Assembly (NCBI GenBank): GCA_021812245.1 | Contig: JAKAOK010000007.1 | Location: 1-64,000 of the forward strand | Length of the DNA: 64,000 bases | Source: a bacterium | GTDB lineage: Bacteria > SZUA-79 > Acidulodesulfobacterales > Acidulodesulfobacteraceae | Direction: 5' to 3' | Shown here: piece by piece, positions 43,381-52,942 of the stretch | Layout: each line of letters opens with the position of its first letter | How positions within the stretch are numbered: position 1 is the first letter of the stretch | Position numbers and translations under genes: made by a program | The notes under the pieces: model-generated | The model's input: only the letters and a program-made list of their open reading frames with translations | The model's database searches: none | Told to the model about the DNA's origin: nothing

Positions 43381-44823
43381 ATGGAAGATAGCAAAAAACA
43401 AAATATTTTAAGGCGGTTTCCAAGCGTGCAGTCCATTCTTCAGGATAGTGCGGTCGTCAGGCTTGCGGAATCATTTCCCCATGCATTTATCAAAGAAAAA
43501 ATAGAAGAATTAATAAAATCGGAAAAAAGCAAAGCAATTGAATCTTTAAATTCGGAAAATGAATGCACCGTATCGAATAATTTTAATTTTACGGTCGATT
43601 TTTTCGTTAAAAAACTTTTGGACGATTTGAATAATTTTTCTTATAGCCTTAAAAAGGTAGTTAACGGAACGGGGGTCGTTATTCATACAAATTTAGGGCG
43701 TTCTATACTGCCGGAAAGCGCCGTTAAGAACGTCCGTAAGATTTCGTCTTCATATTCCAATTTAGAATTTAATTTGATAGAAGGAAAAAGAGGTAAAAGA
43801 TATTCCCATATAGAGTATCTTCTAAAAAAAATTTTAAAATGCGAAAAGGCGTTAGTAGTAAATAATAATGCTGCTGCGGTGTTTATGGCGCTTTCATCTT
43901 TTTGCGCAGGATCTAAAAAAGAGGTTATCGTTTCGAGAGGCGAACTGGTCGAAATAGGTGGTTCATTCAGAATACCGGATATAATGAAGGCATCGGGGGC
44001 GGAACTTATAGAAGTAGGGACTACTAATAAAACCAAGCCGCAGGATTACGAATCCGCTATAAACGAAAATACAGCGCTATTATTGAAAGTTCATCAAAGC
44101 AATTTCAGGATGAGCGGTTTTGTCAGCGCGCCGTCGAGCAAAGATATAGCCGCAATCGGAAAAAAACATAATATACCCGTTATGGAAGACTTGGGTTCCG
44201 GCAGTTTCGTCGGTATGGAAAAATTCGGATTGCCCTGCGAGCCTACGGCGCAGGAAGTCGTTAACGCAGGCGTGGACATCGTTACGTTCAGCGGAGATAA
44301 GCTCCTTGGAGGACCTCAGGCGGGAATAATAGCCGGAAAAGCCGGATATATCGATATGATCGCTTCAAATCCTTTAAACAGGGCATTTAGAATAGACAAA
44401 ATGACGCTTGCCGCCCTGGAAGCAATTCTATTTGAATATTTAGATATAGAAAGAGCCGTTAAAAATATTCCAACGCTTTTTCTTATAGCCCAAACCGAAA
44501 AGGAAATTAGAAAAAAAGCCGTAAAACTTTTAAATAAGATTAAAAAATTTAAAAATATCGATAAAAATTTATTCGATTTTAAAATAATCGAAGATTTTAG
44601 CATAGTCGGCGGCGGGGCGCTTCCGGATTATGAACTTAAGACTTTTGCTTTGAGAATTGCCCATAAAAAAATAAGCGCGTCAGGACTGGGCAAATTTTTA
44701 CGCGACTGTAATGTGCCGATTATCGGAAAAATAAAAAACGGGGAATACTTGCTTGATATGAGAACGGTATTGGAAGATGATTTTAGCGATATATTAAATG
44801 CCTTTGTATTAATTTCAAAATAA
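43381..44823 (+). CDS. selA: L-seryl-tRNA(Sec) selenium transferase SelA
   Basis: SelA converts Ser-tRNA(Sec) to Sec-tRNA(Sec) with selenophosphate and PLP. The 480 residues show RRFPSVQSILQ, VVNGTGVVIHTNLGRSIL, NNNAAAVFMAL, and the PLP lysine in FSGDKLLGGPQAGIIAGK. It starts 8 bases after recO. SelD is encoded about 4 kb downstream. selB and tRNA-Sec are not in the window. Confidence 0.95.
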   Translation: MEDSKKQNILRRFPSVQSILQDSAVVRLAESFPHAFIKEKIEELIKSEKSKAIESLNSENECTVSNNFNFTVDFFVKKLLDDLNNFSYSLKKVVNGTGVVIHTNLGRSILPESAVKNVRKISSSYSNLEFNLIEGKRGKRYSHIEYLLKKILKCEKALVVNNNAAAVFMALSSFCAGSKKEVIVSRGELVEIGGSFRIPDIMKASGAELIEVGTTNKTKPQDYESAINENTALLLKVHQSNFRMSGFVSAPSSKDIAAIGKKHNIPVMEDLGSGSFVGMEKFGLPCEPTAQEVVNAGVDIVTFSGDKLLGGPQAGIIAGKAGYIDMIASNPLNRAFRIDKMTLAALEAILFEYLDIERAVKNIPTLFLIAQTEKEIRKKAVKLLNKIKKFKNIDKNLFDFKIIEDFSIVGGGALPDYELKTFALRIAHKKISASGLGKFLRDCNVPIIGKIKNGEYLLDMRTVLEDDFSDILNAFVLISK

Positions 44824-44903
44824 GACTTTTTGATTTTTTATTTTATTGATATAATATATTAATATTTAATTTTTTTATAAATATAAATATAAATAAAATA
44901 ATT

Positions 44904-45503
44904 ATGGTATCCTCAAGCGTTCTTGTATTAAATAAGTCTTTTTTGCCGGTCCACGTCACATCACTGAAAAGGGCGCTTATACTTCTTTATCAAGATATCG
45001 CCAAAGCGGTGGATGAAAACTATAGAACGTTTAATTTCGACTCATGGCAGGACCTTTCGGTTACCGAAAAAACAAACTCGATTGGACTTGTAGGCAGGGC
45101 GATAAGGGCGCCGAGAGTCATAATTCTTCTTAATTACGATAAATTACCTAAAAGATATATCAAATTTTCCAGAGCCAACATCTTTTTAAGAGATAAAAAT
45201 AAATGCCAGTATTGCGGAAAAGAATTCAAAAAAAGCGAGTTAAACTTAGACCACGTTATTCCAAGAATGTCCGGTGGAGTTTCGTCGTGGGAAAACGTTG
45301 TATGCAGCTGTATCCCATGTAATAGAGCCAAGGGAGGAAGGACGCCGGAAGGAGCCGGAATGAAACTCGTAAAGAAGCCCAGAAAACCGGAGTGGTCGCC
45401 GTATTACCATATATCCCTTACCAACATTATGTACAAAGAATGGATGCCTTTTCTGAATCTCGTGGATAACGCTTACTGGCATGTTGAACTGGAAGAATCA
45501 TAA
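44904..45503 (+). CDS. HNH endonuclease family protein
   Basis: A 199-residue protein with an N-terminal part found in many stand-alone HNH proteins (SSVLVLNKSFLPVHVTSLKRALILLYQDIAKAV) and a zinc-bound HNH motif: CQYCGKEF, LNLDHVIPRMSGG, and NVVCSCIPCNRAKGGRTP. Such proteins are widespread in deltaproteobacterial-type genomes; their biological role is unclear, possibly DNA repair or processing. No restriction or phage genes lie nearby. It precedes mlaE with the stop close to that gene's start. Confidence 0.85.
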   Translation: MVSSSVLVLNKSFLPVHVTSLKRALILLYQDIAKAVDENYRTFNFDSWQDLSVTEKTNSIGLVGRAIRAPRVIILLNYDKLPKRYIKFSRANIFLRDKNKCQYCGKEFKKSELNLDHVIPRMSGGVSSWENVVCSCIPCNRAKGGRTPEGAGMKLVKKPRKPEWSPYYHISLTNIMYKEWMPFLNLVDNAYWHVELEES

Positions 45504-45513
45504 TAACGGTTTT

Positions 45514-46293
45514 ATGAATATAATCCTTATCCCGTTTGAAAAAGTAGGCAAATTTGTATTATATACCGTTGACGAGTTAGGTTCTATCGTGATTTATGTG
45601 TGGGAATCCTTTGTTTCGATACCGGAATATTTCATAAATTTCGAGAATCTTATAGACCAGATAATTTTTATCGGTATGGATTCATTCTACGTAGTCGGAC
45701 TAACCGGTCTTTTTGCCGGTATGGTGCTGTCCCTTCAAGCTTATTACGCCGCCAAAATAGTTGGAGTTACGTATATGATAGGACCTACCGTCGCATTGTC
45801 TATGGTAAGAGAGCTGGGTCCGGTTCTTACCGCCCTTATGATTACGGCAAGATGCGGTTCTTCTATGGCATCGGAAATAGGAACCATGAAAGTTACGGAG
45901 CAGATAGACGCTCTCGAAGTTATGGCGGTGGATCCGTATTATTTTCTTTCCGTGCCGAGGATACTTGCCGCAATGGCTATGCTTCCTGTAATGGCCGTTT
46001 TATGCTCTTTGATAGGCATAATAGGCGGTTACGTAGTTTACGTATATTTTTTGGGACTAAATCATATTACTTATATCGAAAAGATATATCAGTATATTAA
46101 ACTGGGCGATATATATAACGGTTTATTAAAATCCGTTTTTTTCGGGGCAATACTCGCGGTAATAAGTACTTTTAAAGGTTTTCAGACTACCGGAGGCGCA
46201 AAAGGAGTAGGAAGGTTTACTACTCAGGCGGTCGTATTGAGCTCGGTCTATATTCTTTTTGCGGATTATTTGCTTACCTCGATCCTTTTTTAA
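45514..46293 (+). CDS. mlaE: Phospholipid/lipid ABC transporter permease MlaE
   Basis: MlaE is the membrane subunit of the MCE system that moves lipids between inner and outer membranes. The family core is clear: VGLTGLFAGMVLSLQAYYA, SMVRELGPVLTALMITARCGSSMASEIGTMKVTEQIDALEVM and the final region GGAKGVGRFTTQAVV. I take the ATG at 45514; the ORF-track ATG at 45481 overlaps the HNH gene and adds 11 polar residues. mlaF follows after an unusually long A/T-rich gap of about 160 bases, which may hold a second promoter. Confidence 0.9.
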   Translation: MNIILIPFEKVGKFVLYTVDELGSIVIYVWESFVSIPEYFINFENLIDQIIFIGMDSFYVVGLTGLFAGMVLSLQAYYAAKIVGVTYMIGPTVALSMVRELGPVLTALMITARCGSSMASEIGTMKVTEQIDALEVMAVDPYYFLSVPRILAAMAMLPVMAVLCSLIGIIGGYVVYVYFLGLNHITYIEKIYQYIKLGDIYNGLLKSVFFGAILAVISTFKGFQTTGGAKGVGRFTTQAVVLSSVYILFADYLLTSILF

Positions 46294-46455
46294 ATATTTT
46301 TTACCTTTTTACCGCATTATTAATTGATTAATTAAACGACGGGATATATAATTATAAAATATATATTGATATTGATATAATTTAATATGTTTAATTTAAT
46401 TGAACCGTTAAATAAAAGATATAAACATTTTTATTAATTTCATTAATCATTTGCT

Positions 46456-47199
46456 ATGATTGTTTTGCAACGGTTGTCAAAATCATTTAACGGCATAAAA
46501 GTGTTAGACGATTTAGACATCGAGTTCGGCGAAAAACAGATAACGGTCGTTATAGGCAGAAGCGGCGGCGGAAAAAGCGTAATGCTGAAGCACATAATCG
46601 GGCTTATGAAACCTGATTCCGGTAAGGTTTTAATAGGCGGCATAGATATAAATACATTAAAAAAAAAGGAGCTTAACGAAATAAGAAAAAAATTCGGAAT
46701 GGTATTTCAGGACGGAGCGCTTCTGGATTCTTTAACCGTGTTTGAAAATGTGGCGTTTCCGCTCAGGCGGCATCTCAAGATTTCCGAAAAAGAAATAAAA
46801 GACAGGGTAATTTCTGTTCTAGAAGATGTAGGGCTAGAAGGGCAGGATAGTAAGATGCCGTCCGAGATTTCGGGGGGAATGAGAAAGAGGGTCGGGGTTG
46901 CAAGGGCGTTAATACTTAATCCCGAAATAATGCTTTTCGACGAACCGACTACCGGACTTGACCCCGTTATGTCCGACGTTATTAATAATTTAATTATATC
47001 TATGCATAATAAATTTAAATTTACTGGAATAATTATAAGCCACGATATATCGGGGACCTTCAAAACCGGAAATATTATTGCAATGCTTTACGAAGGCAGA
47101 ATTATAGAATCGGGTACGCGGGAAGAGTTCAAAAATTCAAACAATCCCGTAGTAAAGCAGTTTATATCGGGAAGCATGGAAGGTCCAATTTTAATTTAA
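46456..47199 (+). CDS. mlaF: Lipid ABC transporter ATPase MlaF
   Basis: The ATPase of the MCE lipid transporter, 247 residues. Walker A is GRSGGGKSV, the Q-loop is MVFQDGALLDSLTVFENVAFPL (typical of MlaF), the signature EISGGMRKRVGVARAL, Walker B IMLFDEPTTGLDP and the His switch ISHDI. It lies between mlaE and mlaD, in the same order as in other Gram-negative Mla loci. Confidence 0.93.
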   Translation: MIVLQRLSKSFNGIKVLDDLDIEFGEKQITVVIGRSGGGKSVMLKHIIGLMKPDSGKVLIGGIDINTLKKKELNEIRKKFGMVFQDGALLDSLTVFENVAFPLRRHLKISEKEIKDRVISVLEDVGLEGQDSKMPSEISGGMRKRVGVARALILNPEIMLFDEPTTGLDPVMSDVINNLIISMHNKFKFTGIIISHDISGTFKTGNIIAMLYEGRIIESGTREEFKNSNNPVVKQFISGSMEGPILI

Positions 47200-47214
47200 T
47201 TTAATTTCTTTACT

Positions 47215-48798
47215 ATGAATATCAATAAAGAAACAAAAGTAGGCATTTTCGTCGTTATAGTATTGCTTATACTTGCCTATTTTTCGGTAAAGGTTGGGAA
47301 AATCAGACTCTTTAAGCCGCCCGCCTATACTATTTCCGCATATTTTAAATCTGCAAACGGCATCGGTACGGGAACTCCCGTTACGATGGCCGGAATAAAA
47401 ATAGGAACGGTAGAAAAAATCAGTCTGGAAAAAGGACTGGCCAGGGTTTATATGTCCATAAAAACCGAGTATAAGGTTTATCCGCAATATGTTGCGTCTA
47501 TAAGGTCGATGAGCCTGCTTGGAGAAGCCTATATATCTATATCGCCGGTCAGCGGAGAGACCGGGTCCAAAACTAAAGAATCTTTGAACAGCGAAGTTAT
47601 AAGAAGCGAGATGTCCCCTCAGAGTATGTCTGCCCTTATTATGAAATTTTCCAAGACTGCAGGCGATCTGGAAAAAGTTTCTAAATCGTTAAAAAATTCG
47701 ATAGGGACAAAGACGGGGGAAAAAAATATAAAGGCTATACTTCACAATATCGCGACGCTTTCGAGAAATTTAAACAGGCTTGTGTATGTAAACCAGCAAA
47801 ACGTGGATGTCATTCTGTCTAATTTTGCTTCTATTTCAAAAAATATAAACGGTTTAACGGTGCGGAATGATGCCGCCATTACCAGGACTATTCATAATTT
47901 CGATTCCATATCGTATAATCTAAAAAAAGAACTTCCTGCCATTACCGAAAATATAAAGGGACTTTCTAAAAATCTTAATTATATCGTCGCTAAAAATAAA
48001 GGTAATATCAACAGTAGCCTTAAAAATATAAATGCCGATACAAAAAAATTAAAACTTACCTTAAATGAGCTGTACGGAATTTCTTCTAAAATCAATAGCG
48101 GTCAGGGAACTATAGGCAGGTTAGTCAACAGAAATTCGGTGTATGACAACCTGAACGGCTCGCTTAAGGGCATTAATAATTTAGTCGGCGGATACAGCCA
48201 ATTTCAGGTTAAGGTAAATATGAATTCCCAGTATCTTGCAAGGAGTAAAGGCTCTATTTCGCAGGTGAACGTTAAACTTCAGCCGTCCCCGGGGCATTAT
48301 TACGAACTCGGTGTGGCTTCGGTGCCGATGGGTTATGGGAATACTTACGGAGAAACTCAGACGACCACTTATACTACAAATAATCCTCCGTCGGGGCAGT
48401 TTTATCCTTCGAGTATAACTACTAATACGACTCAATACAGCTACTCCAATAATATAAAAATTAACGCTTTGATAGCAAAAAATTTCTATAACTTTACGCT
48501 TCTTGCCGGTTTGCTGTATTCTACCGGCGCTGTCGGCGTCAACTATTACGTGCCGGATACCGGCAAAAATCTTAAGCTTTATGCAAGGGCGTTCGGTTTT
48601 AATGCCGATAACAACGGCGTCAGCGAGGATATTAACGCGGGCATCGCCTATACTTTTTACAGGCATATATTTTTGGATGCCGGATATGACGATATATTCA
48701 ATAACGGCAACAGGTCGGTATATTTCGGCGGGGGAGTCAAATTCACGGATAAAGACCTTAAATACCTTATAGTAGGCGGGAAAATACCCACTCCTTAA
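47215..48798 (+). CDS. mlaD: MCE-domain lipid transport protein MlaD with C-terminal beta-rich extension
   Basis: The 527-residue protein has one N-terminal membrane helix (VGIFVVIVLLILAYFSVKV), then an MCE domain (about 35-115: TISAYFKSANGIGTGTPVTMAGIKIGTVEKI, GEAYISISP). A long helical region of about 200 residues follows, with GQGTIGRLVNR. The last 190 residues alternate short strands rich in Tyr, Asn and Gly (YYELGVASVPMGYGNTYG, LDAGYDDIFNNGNRSVYFGGGVKF) and resemble an outer-membrane beta-barrel. E. coli MlaD is only about 180 residues. This form could bridge the periplasm from inner to outer membrane. It starts 15 bases after mlaF. Confidence 0.87.
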   Translation: MNINKETKVGIFVVIVLLILAYFSVKVGKIRLFKPPAYTISAYFKSANGIGTGTPVTMAGIKIGTVEKISLEKGLARVYMSIKTEYKVYPQYVASIRSMSLLGEAYISISPVSGETGSKTKESLNSEVIRSEMSPQSMSALIMKFSKTAGDLEKVSKSLKNSIGTKTGEKNIKAILHNIATLSRNLNRLVYVNQQNVDVILSNFASISKNINGLTVRNDAAITRTIHNFDSISYNLKKELPAITENIKGLSKNLNYIVAKNKGNINSSLKNINADTKKLKLTLNELYGISSKINSGQGTIGRLVNRNSVYDNLNGSLKGINNLVGGYSQFQVKVNMNSQYLARSKGSISQVNVKLQPSPGHYYELGVASVPMGYGNTYGETQTTTYTTNNPPSGQFYPSSITTNTTQYSYSNNIKINALIAKNFYNFTLLAGLLYSTGAVGVNYYVPDTGKNLKLYARAFGFNADNNGVSEDINAGIAYTFYRHIFLDAGYDDIFNNGNRSVYFGGGVKFTDKDLKYLIVGGKIPTP

Positions 48799-48807
48799 AA
48801 AACAAAA

Positions 48808-49863
48808 ATGACGTCTAATAAGTACAAACTTACAAACCTGACAAGTGCCCACGGCTGAGGGTGCAAGATAGGTCCGGAGGACCTTTCTAAAATTCTCGAA
48901 AAATTGTCCGTGCCTGAAAACGACAATGTTTTAGTCGGGTTCGGATATAAAGACGATGCAGGCGTTTATAGAATCAACGACGATACATGTCTTATTCAGA
49001 CCGTAGATTTTTTTACTCCGGTCGTGGATGACCCCTATTCTTTCGGTCAGATTGCCGCAGCCAATGCTCTTTCGGATGTTTATGCCATGGGGGGGAAGCC
49101 TTTAACGGCGTTAAATATTGCCTGTTTTCCTATAAACGATATAGAAAAAGAGGTTTTTAATCTTATACTTATGGGCGGATTAGATAAGATTAAAGAAGCT
49201 GGCGCCGCGCTTTTAGGGGGTCATTCAATCGATGATAAAGAAATAAAATACGGTCTTAGCGTTACTGGTATATGCGGCATAGATGAAATTTATTCAAATA
49301 GCGGCGCGGAACAGGGGGATATTCTATATCTAACTAAAAGTCTCGGTACTGGATTTGCCGTAAGCGCCATATGTACGGATTTTCTTAATGAAGATACGCT
49401 GAACGAGGCTACGCTGTCTATGTCGAAGCTAAACAAATATGCTTCCGAATTAGCGGTTTCTTTAATGTCGCCTAATGCCGTAACCGACGTTACCGGGTTC
49501 GGGCTGATAGGGCATCTGAGCGAAATGATGATTGCAAGCGGAACCAGATGTGAAATAGACTTGAATTCCCTTCCCGTTATAAACGGTGTTCCGGAATTGA
49601 TAAAAAAGGGCATTAATCCGGCGGGAACAAAGCGCAACAGAAAATATTTCAGCGAATATACGTCTATGAAAGACGGGCTTGAGGAAAATTTATTATGGAT
49701 AGCTTTTGGGGCGGAAACTTCGGGGGGTTTAATATTTTCGGTTCCGAAAGACAAAGCCTCTGAAACGGAAAAAATATTTAAAATCAAGGGCGAACCTCTT
49801 TATAAGATAGGCAGGGTTTTAGATAAAAGCGTAAAAGACGGCATTTATATAAACATAACATAA
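48808..49863 (+). CDS. selD: Selenide, water dikinase SelD, selenoprotein with in-frame UGA
   Basis: SelD makes selenophosphate from selenide and ATP. The ORF track begins at a TTG (48904), but the frame continues upstream through TGA at 48856-48858 to the ATG at 48808: the protein starts MTSNKYKLTNLTSAHG, then Sec17, then GCKIGPEDLSKIL. This is the known active-site block (Sec or Cys followed by G-C-K). A SECIS-like hairpin follows the UGA. The rest shows DDAGVYRINDDTCLIQTVDFFTP, ANALSDVYAMGGKP, LLGGHSIDD and TDVTGFGLIGHL. Full length is 351 residues. It starts 9 bases after mlaD. Confidence 0.94.
48866..48888 (+). promoter_or_regulatory. Bacterial SECIS-like hairpin in selD
   Basis: AGGTCC and GGACCT pair perfectly around GGA, extended by AGA/TCT after one mismatch. 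The stem begins 7 bases after the UGA and its loop lies about 17 bases downstream, the distance expected for SelB binding at a bacterial selenocysteine codon. Confidence 0.75.
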
Positions 49864-49865
49864 TA

Positions 49866-51116
49866 ATGAAATACTCGCTCGGCGTAGATCTTGGCACGAC
49901 GACAGTTGCGGCAATTTTAACCGGCGGCGAAAAAACCGTTTTTCCGGCTAAAAGCCTCTTAAATTTTCAGTATCCGGAATTCGGTCTGGATTCCGTAAAG
50001 AGGATACAGAACGGTTTAGATAAAAATTCGGTTAGAAAACTGCAGGAAAGGGCGGTATCTACTTTAAACGCCATCGTAGATTCATACAGAAATGAGTTAG
50101 GATTCGATTACGGCGATATAAAAGAAGTTGCGGTTGCCGGCAATACCGTTATGGAAATGGCATTGTGCGGCTACCCTTTGGTATCTCTTTCAAAGCCTCC
50201 TTACAGACCTATGTCCGAACTCTTCTTTCCGGATAACACCGATTATTTTCCGGACTTTCATCCTAAAAATAAGAAATTATTTATTTTTCCGGTATTAGAC
50301 GGCTTTGTAGGAGGAGATATGGTCGCTTCTATTTATTATTTAAATATGATAAGGAGCGACAAGCCGGTTTTTATCGCTGATTTCGGAACAAACGTCGAGA
50401 TAGCCGTCGGCTTTAAAGATAAAATATATACTACTTCCGCTCCTGCAGGACCGGCATTTGAAGGCGGAAATATAAAATCGGGAATGACCGCTTCGGACGG
50501 GGCCATTTACGAGGTGCGCCTCAAGGACGGTTCATTTAAGATTAAAACTATATCGGATTCGGCTCCATCCGGAATTTGCGGCAGCGGCATAATGAGTCTT
50601 ATCTATGAACTTTTAAAAGAAGGCGTAATAAATAAAAACGGTAGAATTTTGCCTCCTGAAGAGATAGAATCCGAAAATTTTACCGTTGTCGTAAAAGCCG
50701 AAAAAGCAGATGAAAATGAAATTATTCTTTATTTTGACGGGAAAAATAATATAAAGTTTTTTCAGGAAGACGTCAGGCAGTTTCAATTTGCTAAATCGGC
50801 AGTCAAATCGGCTTCCGAAATACTGCTTGATAAATTTAAAATTTCGGACTATGAAGATTTCGACGTATATATCTCGGGAACGTTCGGGAGCCATATAAGA
50901 CCCGATATTATAGACTTAATCGATATCTTTCCTTTCAAAGAAAAGAGTATTAACATCCTAGACGGGTCGGTCCTTTCCGGATGCTTGAAATACATATCGG
51001 CGGATTCATTGCAAAGGGAAAGAGATATAAAAGATATAATTAAAATATCTAAAAATTTCCCTCTTTCGGGCAGCGGGATTTTCCAAAAATATTTTATCGG
51101 GAATTTATCGTTTTAG
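49866..51116 (+). CDS. RACo-like ASKHA ATPase (corrinoid protein reductive activator), without ferredoxin domain
   Basis: A 416-residue protein of the DUF4445/ASKHA type. Motifs are SLGVDLGTTTVAAIL, VAGNTVMEMALCG, FPVLDGFVGGDMVA, FIADFGTNVEIAVG, APAGPAFEGGNIKSGM and ISGTFGSHI, which match the C-terminal part of RACo, an ATP-driven activator that reduces cob(II)alamin in corrinoid proteins. The N-terminal 2Fe-2S domain of full-length RACo (about 600 residues) is missing. The window's MetH lacks its own reactivation domain, so this protein may reactivate it with a separate ferredoxin; that is inference. Starts 3 bases after selD; its end overlaps rlmN on the other strand. Confidence 0.8.
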   Translation: MKYSLGVDLGTTTVAAILTGGEKTVFPAKSLLNFQYPEFGLDSVKRIQNGLDKNSVRKLQERAVSTLNAIVDSYRNELGFDYGDIKEVAVAGNTVMEMALCGYPLVSLSKPPYRPMSELFFPDNTDYFPDFHPKNKKLFIFPVLDGFVGGDMVASIYYLNMIRSDKPVFIADFGTNVEIAVGFKDKIYTTSAPAGPAFEGGNIKSGMTASDGAIYEVRLKDGSFKIKTISDSAPSGICGSGIMSLIYELLKEGVINKNGRILPPEEIESENFTVVVKAEKADENEIILYFDGKNNIKFFQEDVRQFQFAKSAVKSASEILLDKFKISDYEDFDVYISGTFGSHIRPDIIDLIDIFPFKEKSINILDGSVLSGCLKYISADSLQRERDIKDIIKISKNFPLSGSGIFQKYFIGNLSF

Positions 51117-52152
51117 CCTTAAGTTGTCCGCACCCGCCGTTTATAGAACTAGCTTTGGAAAATCTCACCGTTACCGTAAAGCCCGCTTTAGCCAATTTTG
51201 ATTTAAAATTATCGACTTCGGCATCGTCAGGTCTTTCGAAGTTTTTCAGATATATCGAATTTTGCTCTTTATTTAAAGGTATCAGGTTAAATTTTACCTT
51301 TGCAGGCGAAAACATTTTAATTAATTTTTTGGCGTTTTCTATGCCGTCATTTATCCCTTTTATCAGTACATATTCTATCGTTGTTTTGTTATGAACCGAA
51401 GGTTTTTTGCCGTTTATCAAAGCGGATAAATTTTCTATAGGAAATTTTTTATTAATGGGCATAAGCATACTTCTTGTTATATTGTCGGATGCGTTTAATG
51501 ATACCGCAATCTTATATCTGTATTCATTGAAATTTAAGCCGCTTAAAACATTCAGCATGCCGCATGTGGAAACGGTTATTTTTCTCGGAGCTATGCCGAT
51601 AAATTTATCGTTAGATATTATATCTAACGATTTTTCTACTTCTTCTATATTATCTAAAGGTTCGCCCATACCCATAAAAACAATATTGGTAATCCCGATG
51701 CCGGTATCGTTTTCTACGGTCAATATCTGGGATATTATTTCTCCGGACGTCAGGTTTCTGGTAAAACCCAGACCAGAGGTTTCACAGTAAGCACAGCCCA
51801 TTCTGCACCCTATTTGGGACGATAAGCATAAGGTTTTTCTGTTTCTATAGTTTATTAAAACGGATTCTATTATCCCTCCGTCCCTAAATTTTATCAGATA
51901 TTTTTTAGAACCGCCTCCTGCATCCGTTTCATATTGCGTATCTACGATTTCCGAAAGGACGGCATTAAAATTATCCGTAAGATTTTTCCTGAGAGGTTTA
52001 GGAATATCCGTCATTTTAGAAAAATCGAAAAGCCTGCAGTAATAAATCCATCTCATAATCTGTTCGGCGTTGTATTTTTTAAATCCCTTTTCGATGCAGT
52101 ATTCCTCAAGTTCTTTTTGTGATTTGTCGAATATCCAATATTTACTGTCCAT
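51094..52152 (-). CDS. rlmN: 23S rRNA (adenine2503-C2) / tRNA methyltransferase RlmN
   Basis: RlmN is a radical SAM enzyme that methylates A2503 of 23S rRNA and A37 of some tRNAs. The 352 residues show CLSSQIGCRMGCAYCETSG (cluster Cys spaced C-x3-C-x2-C), GFTRNLTSGEIISQI, NIVFMGMGEPLDN, and the C-terminal catalytic Cys in GGCGQLKAK. Its 3' end overlaps the converging RACo-like gene by 23 bases. Confidence 0.94.
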   Translation of the reverse strand: MDSKYWIFDKSQKELEEYCIEKGFKKYNAEQIMRWIYYCRLFDFSKMTDIPKPLRKNLTDNFNAVLSEIVDTQYETDAGGGSKKYLIKFRDGGIIESVLINYRNRKTLCLSSQIGCRMGCAYCETSGLGFTRNLTSGEIISQILTVENDTGIGITNIVFMGMGEPLDNIEEVEKSLDIISNDKFIGIAPRKITVSTCGMLNVLSGLNFNEYRYKIAVSLNASDNITRSMLMPINKKFPIENLSALINGKKPSVHNKTTIEYVLIKGINDGIENAKKLIKMFSPAKVKFNLIPLNKEQNSIYLKNFERPDDAEVDNFKSKLAKAGFTVTVRFSKASSINGGCGQLKAKTINSR

Positions 52153-52264
52153 ATTTATTATTTTTTTACGGGCCTTCCTTGCTTGTTTTTAATGATAAAA
52201 TATGGTAAATTTTATTATAGTATATATCTATTATAACATTTAAAAAATAGGGGATATATAAATA

Positions 52265-52942
52265 ATGAACGGAACCGCGTTATTTTACGGTATGAACGCA
52301 GGCGAGACTATTTATGGAAAAAGCGTAAGCATTATAGATTCTCTTTTGAAAGACGAGGAACATTTCAACGATTCATATTCCGAAGCCGAGAAGGCGGTCG
52401 TAAAAAGGGTTATCCATGCCACAAGCGACATAAGTTATGCCGGAACTATTTTTTTTACCAATGGTTCCGCAGAAAAAGGCATAAGGCTCATTAAAGAAAA
52501 AATCGTTAAAAAAGAACCTTTAAAAATAGTATGCGATTCGGAGATGACAAGGGCGGGAATAAGCAGAAACGTCAATAAAAATATAATTATGGATTTAAGC
52601 TGTTATATAAATTCCGTCGGAATGCCTACCGATGCCGGAACGACTAAATCGGCTTTTTCTATAAAAACCGCTATAAGCGAAACATTGCCCGATATAATAA
52701 TAATAGGCAATGCTCCCACCGCGCTGACCGGGGCGATGGAGCTCTGTGGCGGACTTTATGAAACGATAAACTACAAACCGTCTTTAATTATCGGAATGCC
52801 CGTGGGTTTTGTGGGCGCGGCGGAGTCGAAGGCGGCTCTTTATAAAAATAACTTTTATAATGCTATAGGAAATTTTGGAAATTTGGGCGGCAGTTCATCC
52901 GCCGCCGCCGCTATGAATGCTTTATTGCGTGAAAGCTTATGA
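52265..52942 (+). CDS. cbiC: Precorrin-8X / cobalt-precorrin-8 methylmutase
   Basis: CbiC/CobH moves a methyl group from C-11 to C-12 in cobalamin ring synthesis. The 225 residues include the catalytic His in VKRVIHATSDISYAG, NAPTALTGAMELC, and PVGFVGAAESKAALY. Curiously it stands alone; no other cobalamin genes are near, and no B12 riboswitch is visible in the 112 bases upstream. Its end overlaps the transglycosylase start by four bases. Confidence 0.92.
   Translation: MNGTALFYGMNAGETIYGKSVSIIDSLLKDEEHFNDSYSEAEKAVVKRVIHATSDISYAGTIFFTNGSAEKGIRLIKEKIVKKEPLKIVCDSEMTRAGISRNVNKNIIMDLSCYINSVGMPTDAGTTKSAFSIKTAISETLPDIIIIGNAPTALTGAMELCGGLYETINYKPSLIIGMPVGFVGAAESKAALYKNNFYNAIGNFGNLGGSSSAAAAMNALLRESL

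Noticed and set aside
48181-48852. Minus-strand ORF of 223 codons opposite the mlaD C-terminus
   Set aside because: Antisense shadow; the plus-strand frame is continuous with the MCE gene and has a coherent beta-rich pattern.
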